From: Tepidibacillus_B infernus
GTDB taxonomy: Bacteria > Bacillota > Bacilli > Tepidibacillales > Tepidibacillaceae
DNA length: 64,000 nucleotides
Direction: 5' to 3'
NCBI RefSeq assembly: GCF_048898065.1
Contig: NZ_JBLWFI010000001.1
Location: 1,240,001 to 1,304,000 of the forward strand
The notes under the pieces were generated by a model that worked only from the letters and a program-made list of their open reading frames with translations, was not told where the DNA came from and made no database searches. Below are positions 42,429-52,309 of this stretch, in pieces; the first letter of the stretch is position 1, and the number at the start of each line of letters is the position of its first letter. Made by a program: the position numbers and the translations under genes.

Positions 42429-42482
42429 ATATGAAAACTTAATTTTTTTGTACCCATTGATCAGCCAAGTTGCAAACTTCCT

Positions 42483-42800
42483 TTAGTATATAATCATTGG
42501 AAAACCAATAAAATAAGGCCCAAAAATTAAAGTTAATATATTTATAACCAATAATATTATCGTATATTTTAAGTTCCATGATTTAAAATATAACATCATT
42601 ATTAAAAGTGTTATTGAAAGAATATTGGTTATAATAAATATCTTTGTCACTTGTACATAAAAGGCCCACCAAAACCTATTTAAATCCATAAATACGGATG
42701 GGAAAAATCTCACAACTAACCCAAATACCCAATAAATTATAGTTAATATAATAACCATATATTGAGCATTATATTTTAAAAGCAAGCTTGATATATTCAT
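42483..42800 (-). CDS. Small membrane protein, candidate immunity to the Rhs toxin
   Basis: A roughly 105-residue membrane protein with three to four hydrophobic helices. It starts 26 bases after the stop of the large Rhs gene, the usual immunity position. ATG 42800 (MNISSLLLKY) has AAGGATG upstream at better spacing than ATG 42809. It shows no clear similarity to the other two membrane proteins of the locus, consistent with the different toxin tail. Function is inferred from location. Confidence 0.65.
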   Translation of the reverse strand: MNISSLLLKYNAQYMVIILTIIYWVFGLVVRFFPSVFMDLNRFWWAFYVQVTKIFIITNILSITLLIMMLYFKSWNLKYTIILLVINILTLIFGPYFIGFPMIIY

Positions 42801-42826
42801 ACTTGGCATCCTTTCTATACATTCTG

Positions 42827-45800
42827 TTAATTTTGCAGTTCATTTCTTCTTTGTTCTATTAATCTTTCTATTTCATCGTAATTTTCATCTGAAGCTTCTG
42901 TCCCATGTCCTGATTCTATCCTTCTTATATCTTGATATGAAAACCCATCTACATTCCCCCACTTCTTCCAAGGAGAAATATCATATTTGTTATGCAAATA
43001 AAACTTTTGTGGATTATAAGATCCGGGAGCATAATTATACGTCCCCATATTAGCCGGGTCAGTAACCATTTTTCCGGTACCTGAGTTATATACAGCTTCA
43101 AACCTCCCATCTGCAGACACAAATTTGACATTTAAAGCTCCATTAAGGGTTCCGATGTTATATCTATGATATTGCGTACCAGTATCGGAGAATAATTTCC
43201 AGTCACCTTTAGCAGCTAACTCTATCATTTCTTCTAACTTATTTGGAGCACCACTATAGGAGTTTAATATATTTCTAAAATAATGCATTTCTTCAGTAAT
43301 ACTATCTAATTTTCTAATATTTTCATCAAATGTTTCAAAAAATTGAACAAAATTTTCATTACTTCTTGTTAAAGCATTTCGGTTATTTTCTAGATCATCC
43401 ATCATTTGATTTATAACTGTTTCTGCTGCTTTTTCTTCTGAACCATCATAAATATACCATTTATCATTTTCATTTTTAACTTGTTCAAAAAGATCATCTA
43501 GTTCATCAAAATATTTATCAGAAAGAAATACTGTGGCTGGTGGCATCTCCCCAGCAAGAGTACTAAAATGTGAGTCTCTATATTGAATCCACTCTTGATA
43601 GGTCATGGAATGATCAGAATCATCATCTGAATCACTAGAACCAGAGCCTCTACTACCGCTACTTCCTTCATCCTCTTCAGGAAGGGTCACGATCACACTT
43701 TGAGTATCGCTATCCCATATAACTGTACCTCCCCAATCTTCAAATGTATCTCTAACTGATGATCCGTCTTCAAGGTATGTATGTCCATCTGATAAGGTTA
43801 CTTCTCCTTGTTTTTCTCCATTTACAATTAAATCTACCGTTGTCGTATTTGTATTTCCTGTTGAACCATTTACACCTCCTGCACCAGCCTCAGCTTGGTG
43901 ACCAGTTGGATCTATAAAGTTAACTGGATTGTTCATTACATAGCTATATCGGTTTAGACTAAGTGGATTCTCTATCCAACCCATAAAGGTGTCCATGGTT
44001 GTAAAACGGCCATATTTTGGACTATACCATCTAGCATTGTAATCCATCAGACTAGCTTTGGCATCATAAGTTTGGCCTGTAAATCCGACTACGTTATAAG
44101 GTGCTGCCATTTGGGTAAATAGGTTACCAAAGGCATCATAACGGTATTTCATGACTACATCGCCTGTTTGGTCAGTTAGATCCATGACGTTTCCTAGTGC
44201 ATCTTGTTGGTAGTATAATAATCCGCCACGAGTGCGAATATTGCCCTCATATCCTTCTTGTTTTCTACCATGAAGGCCAAACATTTTCCTCGCGATGACT
44301 TGACTTTCTGCCATATAATATTGTGCTAGAGGTTCTCCATTTTCTCCATATTCCTTTAGGACATTCATCCCATCATAGAGGTATTGAGTAACTTCTTCTT
44401 TTAATAGATGACTATATGGATTTTCGATTTGTTGTCTTAATCCATTTTTTTCTCCATTGCCCTTTTGAATGGCATTATATCTTCCTTGTCCATTACCCTT
44501 TGAGTTGTCACCCTTTAAGTCATAAAATGTTTGGGAACGACTAATTTTTCGACCAAAAGCATCATACTGAAATTCTACTTTGGTTTGATCAGGATAGTAG
44601 ACTCCTTTTAGCTTGTTGTTGCCAGTATATTCATATTTGACTATACCATCTTTAGTTGTCTTTTCAATGAGATTGCCGTTTTCGTCATAGATAAAGGAAT
44701 CTTCTCCGGCTTGAAGTAAACGATTCGCTTTATCATAAGAATATGTTGTAATCTCTCCATCAGCGATCATTTGTGTACGATTGCCTGCTTTATCGTATTC
44801 ATACCATACTTCTTCAACTGGATCAATTAAGTAATCTGGTTTTTCCGGATAAAGGTTTAACTGAGGAAGGTTCATGTTCCATAGAAATTGTTCCCAAGGT
44901 TTAGGTTTTTTACTTTTATCCTTTCCTCTACCGTGGGCTTTTTCTTTACCTTTTCCCTCGTTATTCCCTTTTCCGTTATTCCCTTTTCCGTTATTCCCTT
45001 TTCCGTTATTCCCATTTTCTTTATTACTATTTCCATGGTTTGAATTTCCGTTATTTCCACTATTTCCTTGATCGTTTCTTTGTCCACTTTTCCCGTTATT
45101 GGAATGCTCATTTCCCTGGTAAACATCATTCGTAACAGTTGTCATCTTATTTGCGAATAAGACTGTATCAGATAGTGCCCAAAAGAGAGACGAAGTTTTT
45201 CCCTTTTCCTTAGTATTTGATTTTCCATTTTCATTGCTATTATTCTTACCTTGATCTTGTTGAGGTGTTACAGTTGGAAGAATATTTTCACCCGTTATTT
45301 GTTTATTTTCTTGTGGAGGTGTATAGTAGCTTGCTTTAATCTGTTCAATCTTTTCTTTAGGATAATGAACGTATGTAAGACGGTACAACGCATCATATTG
45401 ATAAGTTGTAGTTGCTCCGTCCTCTTCTATTTGCTTGATACGATTTCCAACTTGATCATAGAGATATTGGTAGGAAGAATAATAGTTATTCCCTTGATGA
45501 GCTATTTTGAATACTTGTCCATTTGGATCGTACTCGTAGTTTGTATTCACTCCATTTGGGCGTTCAATCATTTGAAGACGGCCAACTGGATCATAAGAAA
45601 AAGTTGTACGATTTCCTTCTGGATCCGTTAACTGTGACAATTGATTTAATTCATTATATTGATAATTAATCACACGATCTTCTGGATCGATGATCTGTGT
45701 ACGATTACCTGCTTTATCATAGGAAAATTGAGTGACTTTATCTAATGTTAGATTTTCAATTCTAGTTAGTTGATTTAATGAATTATAGGAATAATTTTCT

Positions 45801-48800
45801 TCGGAATGCAAGTTTGCGGCTTTGATTATATTCCCGTTGGAATCGTATTGGTATTGAATGTGATCCCCATCAGGTAATACGATGTTTGTTAGTTCTCTAC
45901 GTTTATTGTATTGATATTTGGTCAACTGTCCTTTAGGGTCTCTTTCTTCTATTAAGTTACCCACAGAATCGTAACGAAAAATATACTCTTCATCTTCAGC
46001 ATTGATTTCTTTTGTCATTCGACCCATAGCATCGTATTGCCAATGCGTACTATACCCATTTGCATCCACCATTTTGATCAAATTGCCCAAGGGATCATAG
46101 GAATAAGTAGTTTGTCCACCCATTGCATCCATTACTTTGGTTAGCAAACCAATTCGATTATATTCGTATTTTGTTTGGTTACCCTCTGCATCTTCAACCA
46201 TTTGCAGGTTTCCTAAAGGATCATATTGATACTTGGTTGAATTCCCCATGGGATCTACTTTTTCAAGCAAACGATTTAATTGGTCATAACGATATTTATT
46301 AACTGAACCATCAGCTTTTTTCATTTCTATCAAGTTACCAACTTTATCATATTGAAACTGTTGTTTATACCCTAAGGCGTCGGTAATTTGGACAAGCTGA
46401 TTCAATGCATCATATAGATACTGAGTTGAGTTACCTCGAGGGTCTATTTCCTCAATCAGGTTACCTAAAGAATCATAAATGTATGACTTCCTATTTCCTT
46501 CCGGATCAATGATTTCAGTCATTTTACCGGTAGGATCATACTGATAGTTCCAGGTATTCCCTCTTGAGTCCGTATAATCTTTAAGATTACCTACTAAATC
46601 ATAATCAAAAAATGAAGTTGCTCCTTCAGGATCCACGATGCGAGTAATATTACCCTGAGGGTCATATTGATATGAAACTGTTCCCCCTAATGGATCAACC
46701 ACTTTTGTTAATTGACCTAATTGATCATATTGATACTGAATTTTACTTCCAGTTGCATCAATTACTTCTGCTAGTTTGCCTGTTGGAGTATACGAATATG
46801 TTGTTTCATTGCCAATAGCATCGATTCGTTTAATAATTTCTCCAGCCAAATTATATTCAAAAGAAGTCTTATCTCCGTTCCGATTGACAATCGAAATGAG
46901 ATTGCCTGATTCATCATAAGCATATCTTTCCTTGTTTCCTTTTGCATCAACTTCAGCAACTAATCTTTGAAGATCATCATATTCGTATTGAGTTTTGTGA
47001 CCAAGTGGATTTACCTTCTGAATCAGTAGACCGTTTTGATTATACTTCCATTGTGTTTCTCGCCCTAGGGGGTCAATAAAAGATATTAATCTACCATTTT
47101 CATCAAACCAATATTCATTTTTATTTCCAAGCGGATTTGTTACCTCAATCTTATATTGATCTATATCGTATGTATAAAAAGTAGAATTACCTTTTGGATC
47201 AATTATTTCTTTTATTCTTTGTAACTCATCGTAGGCATACTGAGTTATATTCCCTAAAGGGTCAGTGATTTGTGTTAACAACCCTAAGTCATTGTATTCA
47301 AATTTTTGAATGTGACCTAATGGATTGGTTATTGATTCTACCTGACCTAGAGAATTATAAGTAAAAGAAGTTTTTTCACCTTTTGCGCCAATTTGTGCAG
47401 TTAAAAAACCTAACTCGTCATAAAAATATTGATTTTTTTGCCCTTTTGCATCAATTGTACTTGTTATTTGTCCTAAAGGACTATACTGAATTTGAGTAGA
47501 ATTTCCCTCAGCATCTATCATTTCTATTAATTGATTCATTTCATCATAACGGTAGGTTGTCTTATTTCCCAATGGATTTACAACAGAGATTAGATTACCA
47601 TTTTTATCATATTCATACGTTTCTTTTCCACCAAGTGGGTCTGTTTTCGTTAAAACCCGCCCTAATGCATCATAAGTAAATGTGAGAATTTCTTGATTGG
47701 CTTTCACAATAGAAGAAAGGTACCCATATTCATTATATTGTAAGTCTGTTACTACGTTCCCATTCTGTTTGATCGATTTGATTCTTCCATTATTGTCATA
47801 AGTATATTGAAAGGTTCCATCGGCATTTTTTTGTTCAATTAATTGGCCATTTAACCCATATTGAAATGACTCTTCTGGAATTAAATTCCCTTCTTTTTTG
47901 ATCATTCTACCCAATGCATCCCATTGATAAGAAATCTTAGCTCCAAGAGGCCCTTTAATCTGTATTAATTCCCCTTTAGGATTATATGAATAAACAGTAG
48001 ATTCCCCTTCGGCATTGATGATTGCCTTAAGTTGACCTTTTGTATTATAAGTATAAGTGGTAACGGCACCATTAGGCTGAACCCATCGTTTTAATAATCC
48101 ATTCTCATACTCGTAACGGAATGTTTGTCCATTTGAATATTTTACTTGAATGGGATGGTTGGCTGGATCATATGTGATTTCTATTGTCCCACCACTTGCA
48201 TTATTCATTTTCAATAATCTTCCTAAACGATCATATTGCATACGCTGATAACGACCCAAAGGATATTGCACGTAACTAGGCTGTCCATATTCATCATATT
48301 GGAAACGAGTAATAGCTCCTTTAGGATTGGTATAGGTTTCAAGTAGGCCTTTATCATTATAGGTGAATCTTTCTTTTTCGCCTAAGGGATTGATATTTGC
48401 TAATAAATTCCCCTTATTATCATATTCTCTAAGCCATTCACGTCCAGTTTCATCCACAATATGAGTAATCTGATCAAATGAGTTGTATTGATAGGAGAAA
48501 CTTCGACCATATTCGTCAGATTTATAGACTAATCTCCCTAATTCATCGTATTGCATATCTGTTGTTCCTAAAGAGGACTCAATCTTTGTTAAGCGATTCT
48601 GATCATCATAAGTATAAGAATAAGTCTCCCCCAAAGGATTCGTTTTTTGAATGATTTGCTTTTTATCATTAAATACAAAAGCTGTACGATTACCTAAAGC
48701 ATCAATACGAACGACCTTTTTAGCAGTATCTTGATACTGATATTCATAAACTAAGTCTCCTTCTTGATCATAACGAACAACCCGATCATTTTGATAAGTA

Positions 48801-49834
48801 AAACTTTCTTTCCCTGTTTTTGGATATGTTATAGTTAATAATCGATTATCCTGATCATATGTATATTGGATTGAAATGCCATCTGGTTTTTTTACTTTGT
48901 TTAGACGTTTACCTTCATATTCATAGAAAGTGACTTGACCTAGTGGATCAGTTATACTCTGAACTAAATCGTTGTTATAAGTTAAGGAAACTGCTCTTCC
49001 GTCTGATGATTTAATTTGGATTAAATGACCTTGTTGATCATAATTAAATTGAAGTGTATTGCCATTACGATCCTTGATTGCAATTAATTTTCCCTGAATA
49101 GGATCTGCGTTTTCTCGCCATGGAGCCTTATAACCTTTGAAGGTATAGATATAACCATCAGGTTTTGTAATTTGGTATTCATCTTTAGAAATTCTTTCTA
49201 AATCAGATCTACTTGTGCTGGAATATGTTCCTTGATCAAGAGGATAATATATCAGCGGATCACCGTCGTAACTATCCACTAAACCGTTTGGATCATTTTT
49301 TTGATAGGTATAGTTAACGTTACTTCCATCAGGCTTGAACTCGGAAATATTAAAATCAGCAAACATTTGAATATAGTAATCATAAGAAAATCTCCAGCCA
49401 TAACCAAAAGGGAACAATTTATCTTTATCTTTTAAGTTGTAAGTTCTTTGAATAGACAACGGATTTGCATAAATATTTAAAAAGAGGTCTTCTTCTTCAA
49501 TCTTTAAATTACCAGTTGGAAGCTGTACGGGATCTTCTATCACAGGATTGAAAGGAGATTGTTCAAGGTTGTATTGCCCTTGAAGACTGGGCAGTTGAGA
49601 TAAAGGATTTTGAATATTGCTTTGTAATGTTTGGTTCATGACTTGACTTTGAGGCATAAAGGGATTTTGATCTGTTCTTTTTCCTGGTTGGGGAAGCCAT
49701 TCTTCTAACCAATCATAACCATCATAAGAAGATGCACTGGCTTTTGATAAAAAACCGGGCATAATTAATCCGCTAATTAACGTAATAATTAGAAAATAAG
49801 TCATTGCAGAAAAAGTTTTATGTCTTTTTCTCAT
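42827..49834 (-). CDS. Secreted Rhs/WapA-like polymorphic toxin
   Basis: A 2335-residue exported protein. Signal peptide at residues 1-~35 (ends KASASS), a DUF6531-like opening (PVQLPTGNLKIEEEDLFLNI), and several dozen YD repeats of the form x-Y-x-Y-D-x-x-G-x-L that build the Rhs shell. Near residues 1530-1640 is an odd low-complexity insert (repeated GNNGK). The core ends at SLMDYNARWYSPKYGRF and NNPVNFIDPTGH. A copper-amine-oxidase-like module follows, then a variable C-terminal domain (about the last 270 residues: NVKFVSADGRFEAVYN, NMGTYNYAPGSYNP, SPWKKWGN). Its toxic activity is not recognised. GAGGAGGAGAGGG precedes the ATG. A c-di-GMP riboswitch and terminator lie in the leader. Confidence 0.95.
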   Translation of the reverse strand: MRKRHKTFSAMTYFLIITLISGLIMPGFLSKASASSYDGYDWLEEWLPQPGKRTDQNPFMPQSQVMNQTLQSNIQNPLSQLPSLQGQYNLEQSPFNPVIEDPVQLPTGNLKIEEEDLFLNIYANPLSIQRTYNLKDKDKLFPFGYGWRFSYDYYIQMFADFNISEFKPDGSNVNYTYQKNDPNGLVDSYDGDPLIYYPLDQGTYSSTSRSDLERISKDEYQITKPDGYIYTFKGYKAPWRENADPIQGKLIAIKDRNGNTLQFNYDQQGHLIQIKSSDGRAVSLTYNNDLVQSITDPLGQVTFYEYEGKRLNKVKKPDGISIQYTYDQDNRLLTITYPKTGKESFTYQNDRVVRYDQEGDLVYEYQYQDTAKKVVRIDALGNRTAFVFNDKKQIIQKTNPLGETYSYTYDDQNRLTKIESSLGTTDMQYDELGRLVYKSDEYGRSFSYQYNSFDQITHIVDETGREWLREYDNKGNLLANINPLGEKERFTYNDKGLLETYTNPKGAITRFQYDEYGQPSYVQYPLGRYQRMQYDRLGRLLKMNNASGGTIEITYDPANHPIQVKYSNGQTFRYEYENGLLKRWVQPNGAVTTYTYNTKGQLKAIINAEGESTVYSYNPKGELIQIKGPLGAKISYQWDALGRMIKKEGNLIPEESFQYGLNGQLIEQKNADGTFQYTYDNNGRIKSIKQNGNVVTDLQYNEYGYLSSIVKANQEILTFTYDALGRVLTKTDPLGGKETYEYDKNGNLISVVNPLGNKTTYRYDEMNQLIEMIDAEGNSTQIQYSPLGQITSTIDAKGQKNQYFYDELGFLTAQIGAKGEKTSFTYNSLGQVESITNPLGHIQKFEYNDLGLLTQITDPLGNITQYAYDELQRIKEIIDPKGNSTFYTYDIDQYKIEVTNPLGNKNEYWFDENGRLISFIDPLGRETQWKYNQNGLLIQKVNPLGHKTQYEYDDLQRLVAEVDAKGNKERYAYDESGNLISIVNRNGDKTSFEYNLAGEIIKRIDAIGNETTYSYTPTGKLAEVIDATGSKIQYQYDQLGQLTKVVDPLGGTVSYQYDPQGNITRIVDPEGATSFFDYDLVGNLKDYTDSRGNTWNYQYDPTGKMTEIIDPEGNRKSYIYDSLGNLIEEIDPRGNSTQYLYDALNQLVQITDALGYKQQFQYDKVGNLIEMKKADGSVNKYRYDQLNRLLEKVDPMGNSTKYQYDPLGNLQMVEDAEGNQTKYEYNRIGLLTKVMDAMGGQTTYSYDPLGNLIKMVDANGYSTHWQYDAMGRMTKEINAEDEEYIFRYDSVGNLIEERDPKGQLTKYQYNKRRELTNIVLPDGDHIQYQYDSNGNIIKAANLHSEENYSYNSLNQLTRIENLTLDKVTQFSYDKAGNRTQIIDPEDRVINYQYNELNQLSQLTDPEGNRTTFSYDPVGRLQMIERPNGVNTNYEYDPNGQVFKIAHQGNNYYSSYQYLYDQVGNRIKQIEEDGATTTYQYDALYRLTYVHYPKEKIEQIKASYYTPPQENKQITGENILPTVTPQQDQGKNNSNENGKSNTKEKGKTSSLFWALSDTVLFANKMTTVTNDVYQGNEHSNNGKSGQRNDQGNSGNNGNSNHGNSNKENGNNGKGNNGKGNNGKGNNEGKGKEKAHGRGKDKSKKPKPWEQFLWNMNLPQLNLYPEKPDYLIDPVEEVWYEYDKAGNRTQMIADGEITTYSYDKANRLLQAGEDSFIYDENGNLIEKTTKDGIVKYEYTGNNKLKGVYYPDQTKVEFQYDAFGRKISRSQTFYDLKGDNSKGNGQGRYNAIQKGNGEKNGLRQQIENPYSHLLKEEVTQYLYDGMNVLKEYGENGEPLAQYYMAESQVIARKMFGLHGRKQEGYEGNIRTRGGLLYYQQDALGNVMDLTDQTGDVVMKYRYDAFGNLFTQMAAPYNVVGFTGQTYDAKASLMDYNARWYSPKYGRFTTMDTFMGWIENPLSLNRYSYVMNNPVNFIDPTGHQAEAGAGGVNGSTGNTNTTTVDLIVNGEKQGEVTLSDGHTYLEDGSSVRDTFEDWGGTVIWDSDTQSVIVTLPEEDEGSSGSRGSGSSDSDDDSDHSMTYQEWIQYRDSHFSTLAGEMPPATVFLSDKYFDELDDLFEQVKNENDKWYIYDGSEEKAAETVINQMMDDLENNRNALTRSNENFVQFFETFDENIRKLDSITEEMHYFRNILNSYSGAPNKLEEMIELAAKGDWKLFSDTGTQYHRYNIGTLNGALNVKFVSADGRFEAVYNSGTGKMVTDPANMGTYNYAPGSYNPQKFYLHNKYDISPWKKWGNVDGFSYQDIRRIESGHGTEASDENYDEIERLIEQRRNELQN

Positions 49835-49866
49835 TCTTCCCTCTCCTCCTCTTTAAAAAAGGCAAT

Positions 49867-49888
49867 AAAAAGACCTTCCGATCTTTTT
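49867..49888 (-). terminator. Intrinsic terminator in the Rhs leader (riboswitch expression platform)
   Basis: Minus strand AAAAAGATC-GGAA-GGTCTTTTT hairpin followed by TATTGCCTTTTTT, between the riboswitch and the rhs ribosome site. It is the expected off-switch of the aptamer. Confidence 0.8.
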
Positions 49889-49942
49889 AAGACGAAAGGG
49901 GGCTATACATTATATATGATCTTATATTTCTTGTTGAAAATG

Positions 49943-50027
49943 TACGGCAACCCAGCCGTCATGGTAGGAAATACCTTCTTTAGACCTGTGGCTTTGCGTC
50001 TCCGCCTTTCGACGAATTTGCCCTTAT
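49943..50027 (-). ncRNA. c-di-GMP-I riboswitch (GEMM) upstream of the Rhs gene
   Basis: On the minus strand all conserved blocks of the GEMM-I aptamer appear in order. They are GGGCAAA, the GNRA-capped hairpin CGTCGAAAGGCG, the invariant GACGCAAAGCCAC, then GGTCTAA, a second hairpin GGTA...TACC, and the closing GGCTGGGTTGCCGT. Cyclic di-GMP binding in this class links motility/biofilm signalling to gene control. A terminator 55 bases downstream and the rhs start at 49834 complete a transcriptional switch. Length and layout are normal for the family. Confidence 0.93.
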
Positions 50028-50181
50028 CAAAATTTTCCATCTTTTTGTTATATATAGTAAAACATTGTTACCTTTCGCACAATATTTTTACACATTTTCA
50101 TGACCTTTTTACTATTATTTTCCTAATAAGTAGGACCATGGTTATATAGAGTATTAATCCAACATTAGCATAATAAGAAAA

Positions 50182-50336
50182 GGTTTGTATATTCCATCGC
50201 GCTCCGTCATCCGTACCCTTCTATGAATAAAGATTAAGGAGAGAAGGGCACTTCTGAAGGCACACAAAGTGTACAAGTCGTGCTACACATAAAGCTGCTA
50301 GTCACGCTATGTCGCAGCTTATGGAATATACAAACC
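50182..50336. repeat. MITE-like element, copy C
   Basis: A 155-base element nearly identical to copy B (24307-24463), including the 10-bp stem GTACCCTTCT/AGAAGGGCAC (one G-T type change), CACACAAAGTGTACAAGT and AAGCTGC/GCAGCTT. It lies between the Rhs leader and the SASP gene. Confidence 0.9.
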
Positions 50337-50382
50337 CCTAAATGACAAGTAGAAGAAAGTTATACTTTATTATCTTTCAAGG

Positions 50383-50410
50383 AAAGACAGTGGATGACTC
50401 CACTGTCTTT
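50383..50410 (-). terminator. Intrinsic terminator of the SASP gene
   Basis: AAAGACAGTGGA and TCCACTGTCTTT form a perfect 12-bp stem with a 4-base loop; a short T-rich stretch follows on the minus strand. Confidence 0.8.
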
Positions 50411-50440
50411 AACTATACCAATGATTTAGTTGTAAGTGAA

Positions 50441-50674
50441 TTAGCGAGTCATTCCTGTTTGGCCTGAAAGTTGTTGTTCTGCCATTTGAACTAAACGACG
50501 AGTAATGTTACCACCAATTGCACCATTGTCACGAGAAGCGATATAGCCCATGTATCCGTCTGCAGGAATTTGGATACCAAGTTCTTGGGCAATTTCGAAT
50601 TTCATTTGATCTAATGCTTGTGCAGCTTGAGGTACTACTAACCAGTTGCTAGAACGTTCTTGTCCTTTTGCCAT
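50441..50674 (-). CDS. Alpha/beta-type small acid-soluble spore protein
   Basis: A 77-residue DNA-binding protein that coats and protects spore DNA. The family motifs ALDQMKFEIAQELGI and the C-terminal GGNITRRLVQMAEQQL are both present, as is the germination-protease site region just before GI. The start has AAGGAGGTGATATC. It is expected to be made in the forespore by sigma-G. It is a single gene with its own terminator. Confidence 0.97.
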   Translation of the reverse strand: MAKGQERSSNWLVVPQAAQALDQMKFEIAQELGIQIPADGYMGYIASRDNGAIGGNITRRLVQMAEQQLSGQTGMTR

Positions 50675-50763
50675 CTGATATCACCTCCTTGTTGGTGTAT
50701 GCTTAATATTTGTAGAAAGAGGGATATCCATTCATCGATTTTGTTGGTAATTTTTGTACAACA

Positions 50764-51870
50764 CTACAATTGAATAAGCTCTTTAGTAAATGAGGTTAGT
50801 ACCAGGGGCTCTTCTTTTGTGACATAGATGTCATCTTCAATCCTGACTCCACCTAGTTCTGCCACATAGATTCCTGGCTCGATGGTAAAAACCATTCCTT
50901 CCTTTAACAATTCTTCATTCTTCTCATGCATCGAAGGGAGTTCATGAATATCTAAACCTAACCCATGGCCAATCCGGTGTACGAAATAAGGGCCAAAACC
51001 CATCTCCGTAATTTTTCTTCTAGCGGCTAAATCCACTTCTTTAATAGCGAGATCAGGTTTTACCACATCTATTGCCAATTGCTGGGCTTGTTTGACAATG
51101 TGATACATTTCTTTTTGTTTTTCTGAAATTTGGCCAACGGCAACAGTTCTAGAGATATCGGAACAATATCCATTAAAAACGACTCCTAAATCAAATAAAA
51201 CAAAATCCCCATTCTTAATTCTTTCTTGGCCTGGCTTTCCATGAGGCAAGGCAGATTTTTCGCCAGTTAACACCATCGTATCAAATGACATTTTTTCAAT
51301 GCCTTCTTTTTTTAAACGATATTCGATTTCTGCAATAATCTCTAATTCGCTTTTGCCTACCTGAATCGCCTCGATTCCAAATTTTATTGCTTTATCAGCC
51401 CAATAAGCTGCTTCTTTTAAACTATTTAATTCCAATTCATCTTTCGTTATTCTTAGACCCATTAAGCCTTTTTCAATATCAACGGATTGTTGAAACTGGA
51501 GAATTTCCTTTAACCAAAGAGCTTTTTTAAACGAAACATATCCTTCCTCAAGTCCAAATGGTTGGTCTTGTTTGAACAGTATATATTTTTTAATCAATTG
51601 GTCTGGTCCTTCATGATCTGCATAGCCAAATATGTTGTTTAATGAAGTTTTTCTTTTTGCTTCCTCTTTATCTAACTCAGGTGTAATTAAGATAGGCTCC
51701 TGTCCAGAAATAAGAAATAAACCCATAAAACGTTCATGAGGATTTGAGTAAAAACCAGTTAAATAATAAACATTTGTGGGTGAAGAGATAAGCGCCACAC
51801 TTAGATCATTTTTATCCATCCATTGGTAAAAGCGATTTAATCTATTTTCGTAGACTTGACTTTGAGACAT
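50764..51870 (-). CDS. Xaa-Pro aminopeptidase/dipeptidase (M24B family)
   Basis: A 368-residue metallopeptidase removing residues N-terminal to proline. It has an N-terminal creatinase-like domain (1-~130) and a pita-bread catalytic domain with metal ligands in VLFDLGVVFNGYCSDISRT, HRIGHGLGLDIHE, EPGIYV and GVRIEDD. The open frame extends to 51942, but a TATAAT promoter box overlaps that upstream ATG, so MSQSQVYENR at 51870 is the likely start. It resembles the YqhT/PapA proteins of bacilli. Confidence 0.94.
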   Translation of the reverse strand: MSQSQVYENRLNRFYQWMDKNDLSVALISSPTNVYYLTGFYSNPHERFMGLFLISGQEPILITPELDKEEAKRKTSLNNIFGYADHEGPDQLIKKYILFKQDQPFGLEEGYVSFKKALWLKEILQFQQSVDIEKGLMGLRITKDELELNSLKEAAYWADKAIKFGIEAIQVGKSELEIIAEIEYRLKKEGIEKMSFDTMVLTGEKSALPHGKPGQERIKNGDFVLFDLGVVFNGYCSDISRTVAVGQISEKQKEMYHIVKQAQQLAIDVVKPDLAIKEVDLAARRKITEMGFGPYFVHRIGHGLGLDIHELPSMHEKNEELLKEGMVFTIEPGIYVAELGGVRIEDDIYVTKEEPLVLTSFTKELIQL

Positions 51871-51958
51871 TTGTATACCCCATCTTTCCGTATTTTTTAC
51901 TAATCCAGATGGGAAATTCCACCTGAATAAGTTTTGCTTCATTATATCACAGAAGGAG

Positions 51959-52279
51959 TTAAATGATATGAAGAAGAGTGATTAAAAGAATAAAAAACCA
52001 AGCGATTTTTTTAAAGATAGTGCGGGCAACTATGTCTTCAATCCCACGATGTTTGCCAGACATAGTAAATGAAATAACTAACAAAAGTAACAAAACACCA
52101 GTAATGATTTTTGGGGTAACTAAATCCTGTTTAGACCAAATCATAATCCCATGAATTGCACCTGCTAATAAAATTGTCCATCTTATCCATTTCATTTTTC
52201 CAATTTCATTTAACTGTTTTGAAAAAGGATAATTACATAATATGAGATAAATCAAAAGTCCTAAACTGATAAAAGCCAT
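51959..52279 (-). CDS. Small four-helix membrane protein of unknown function
   Basis: A 106-residue membrane protein with four hydrophobic helices and a central WSKQDLVTPKIITG loop. Helix spacing is vaguely like the YisL (DUF1516) family, but I cannot confirm it. It lies upstream of the peptidase gene on the same strand, but a promoter-like TATAAT sits between them. Confidence 0.55.
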   Translation of the reverse strand: MAFISLGLLIYLILCNYPFSKQLNEIGKMKWIRWTILLAGAIHGIMIWSKQDLVTPKIITGVLLLLLVISFTMSGKHRGIEDIVARTIFKKIAWFFILLITLLHII

Positions 52280-52309
52280 TTTTCTACTCCTTTTTAAAAA
52301 ATGACGATT

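Noticed and set aside
44872..45631. Frames on both strands in the GNNGK-rich part of the Rhs gene
   Set aside because: Shadows of a low-complexity coding segment; no starts with ribosome sites.
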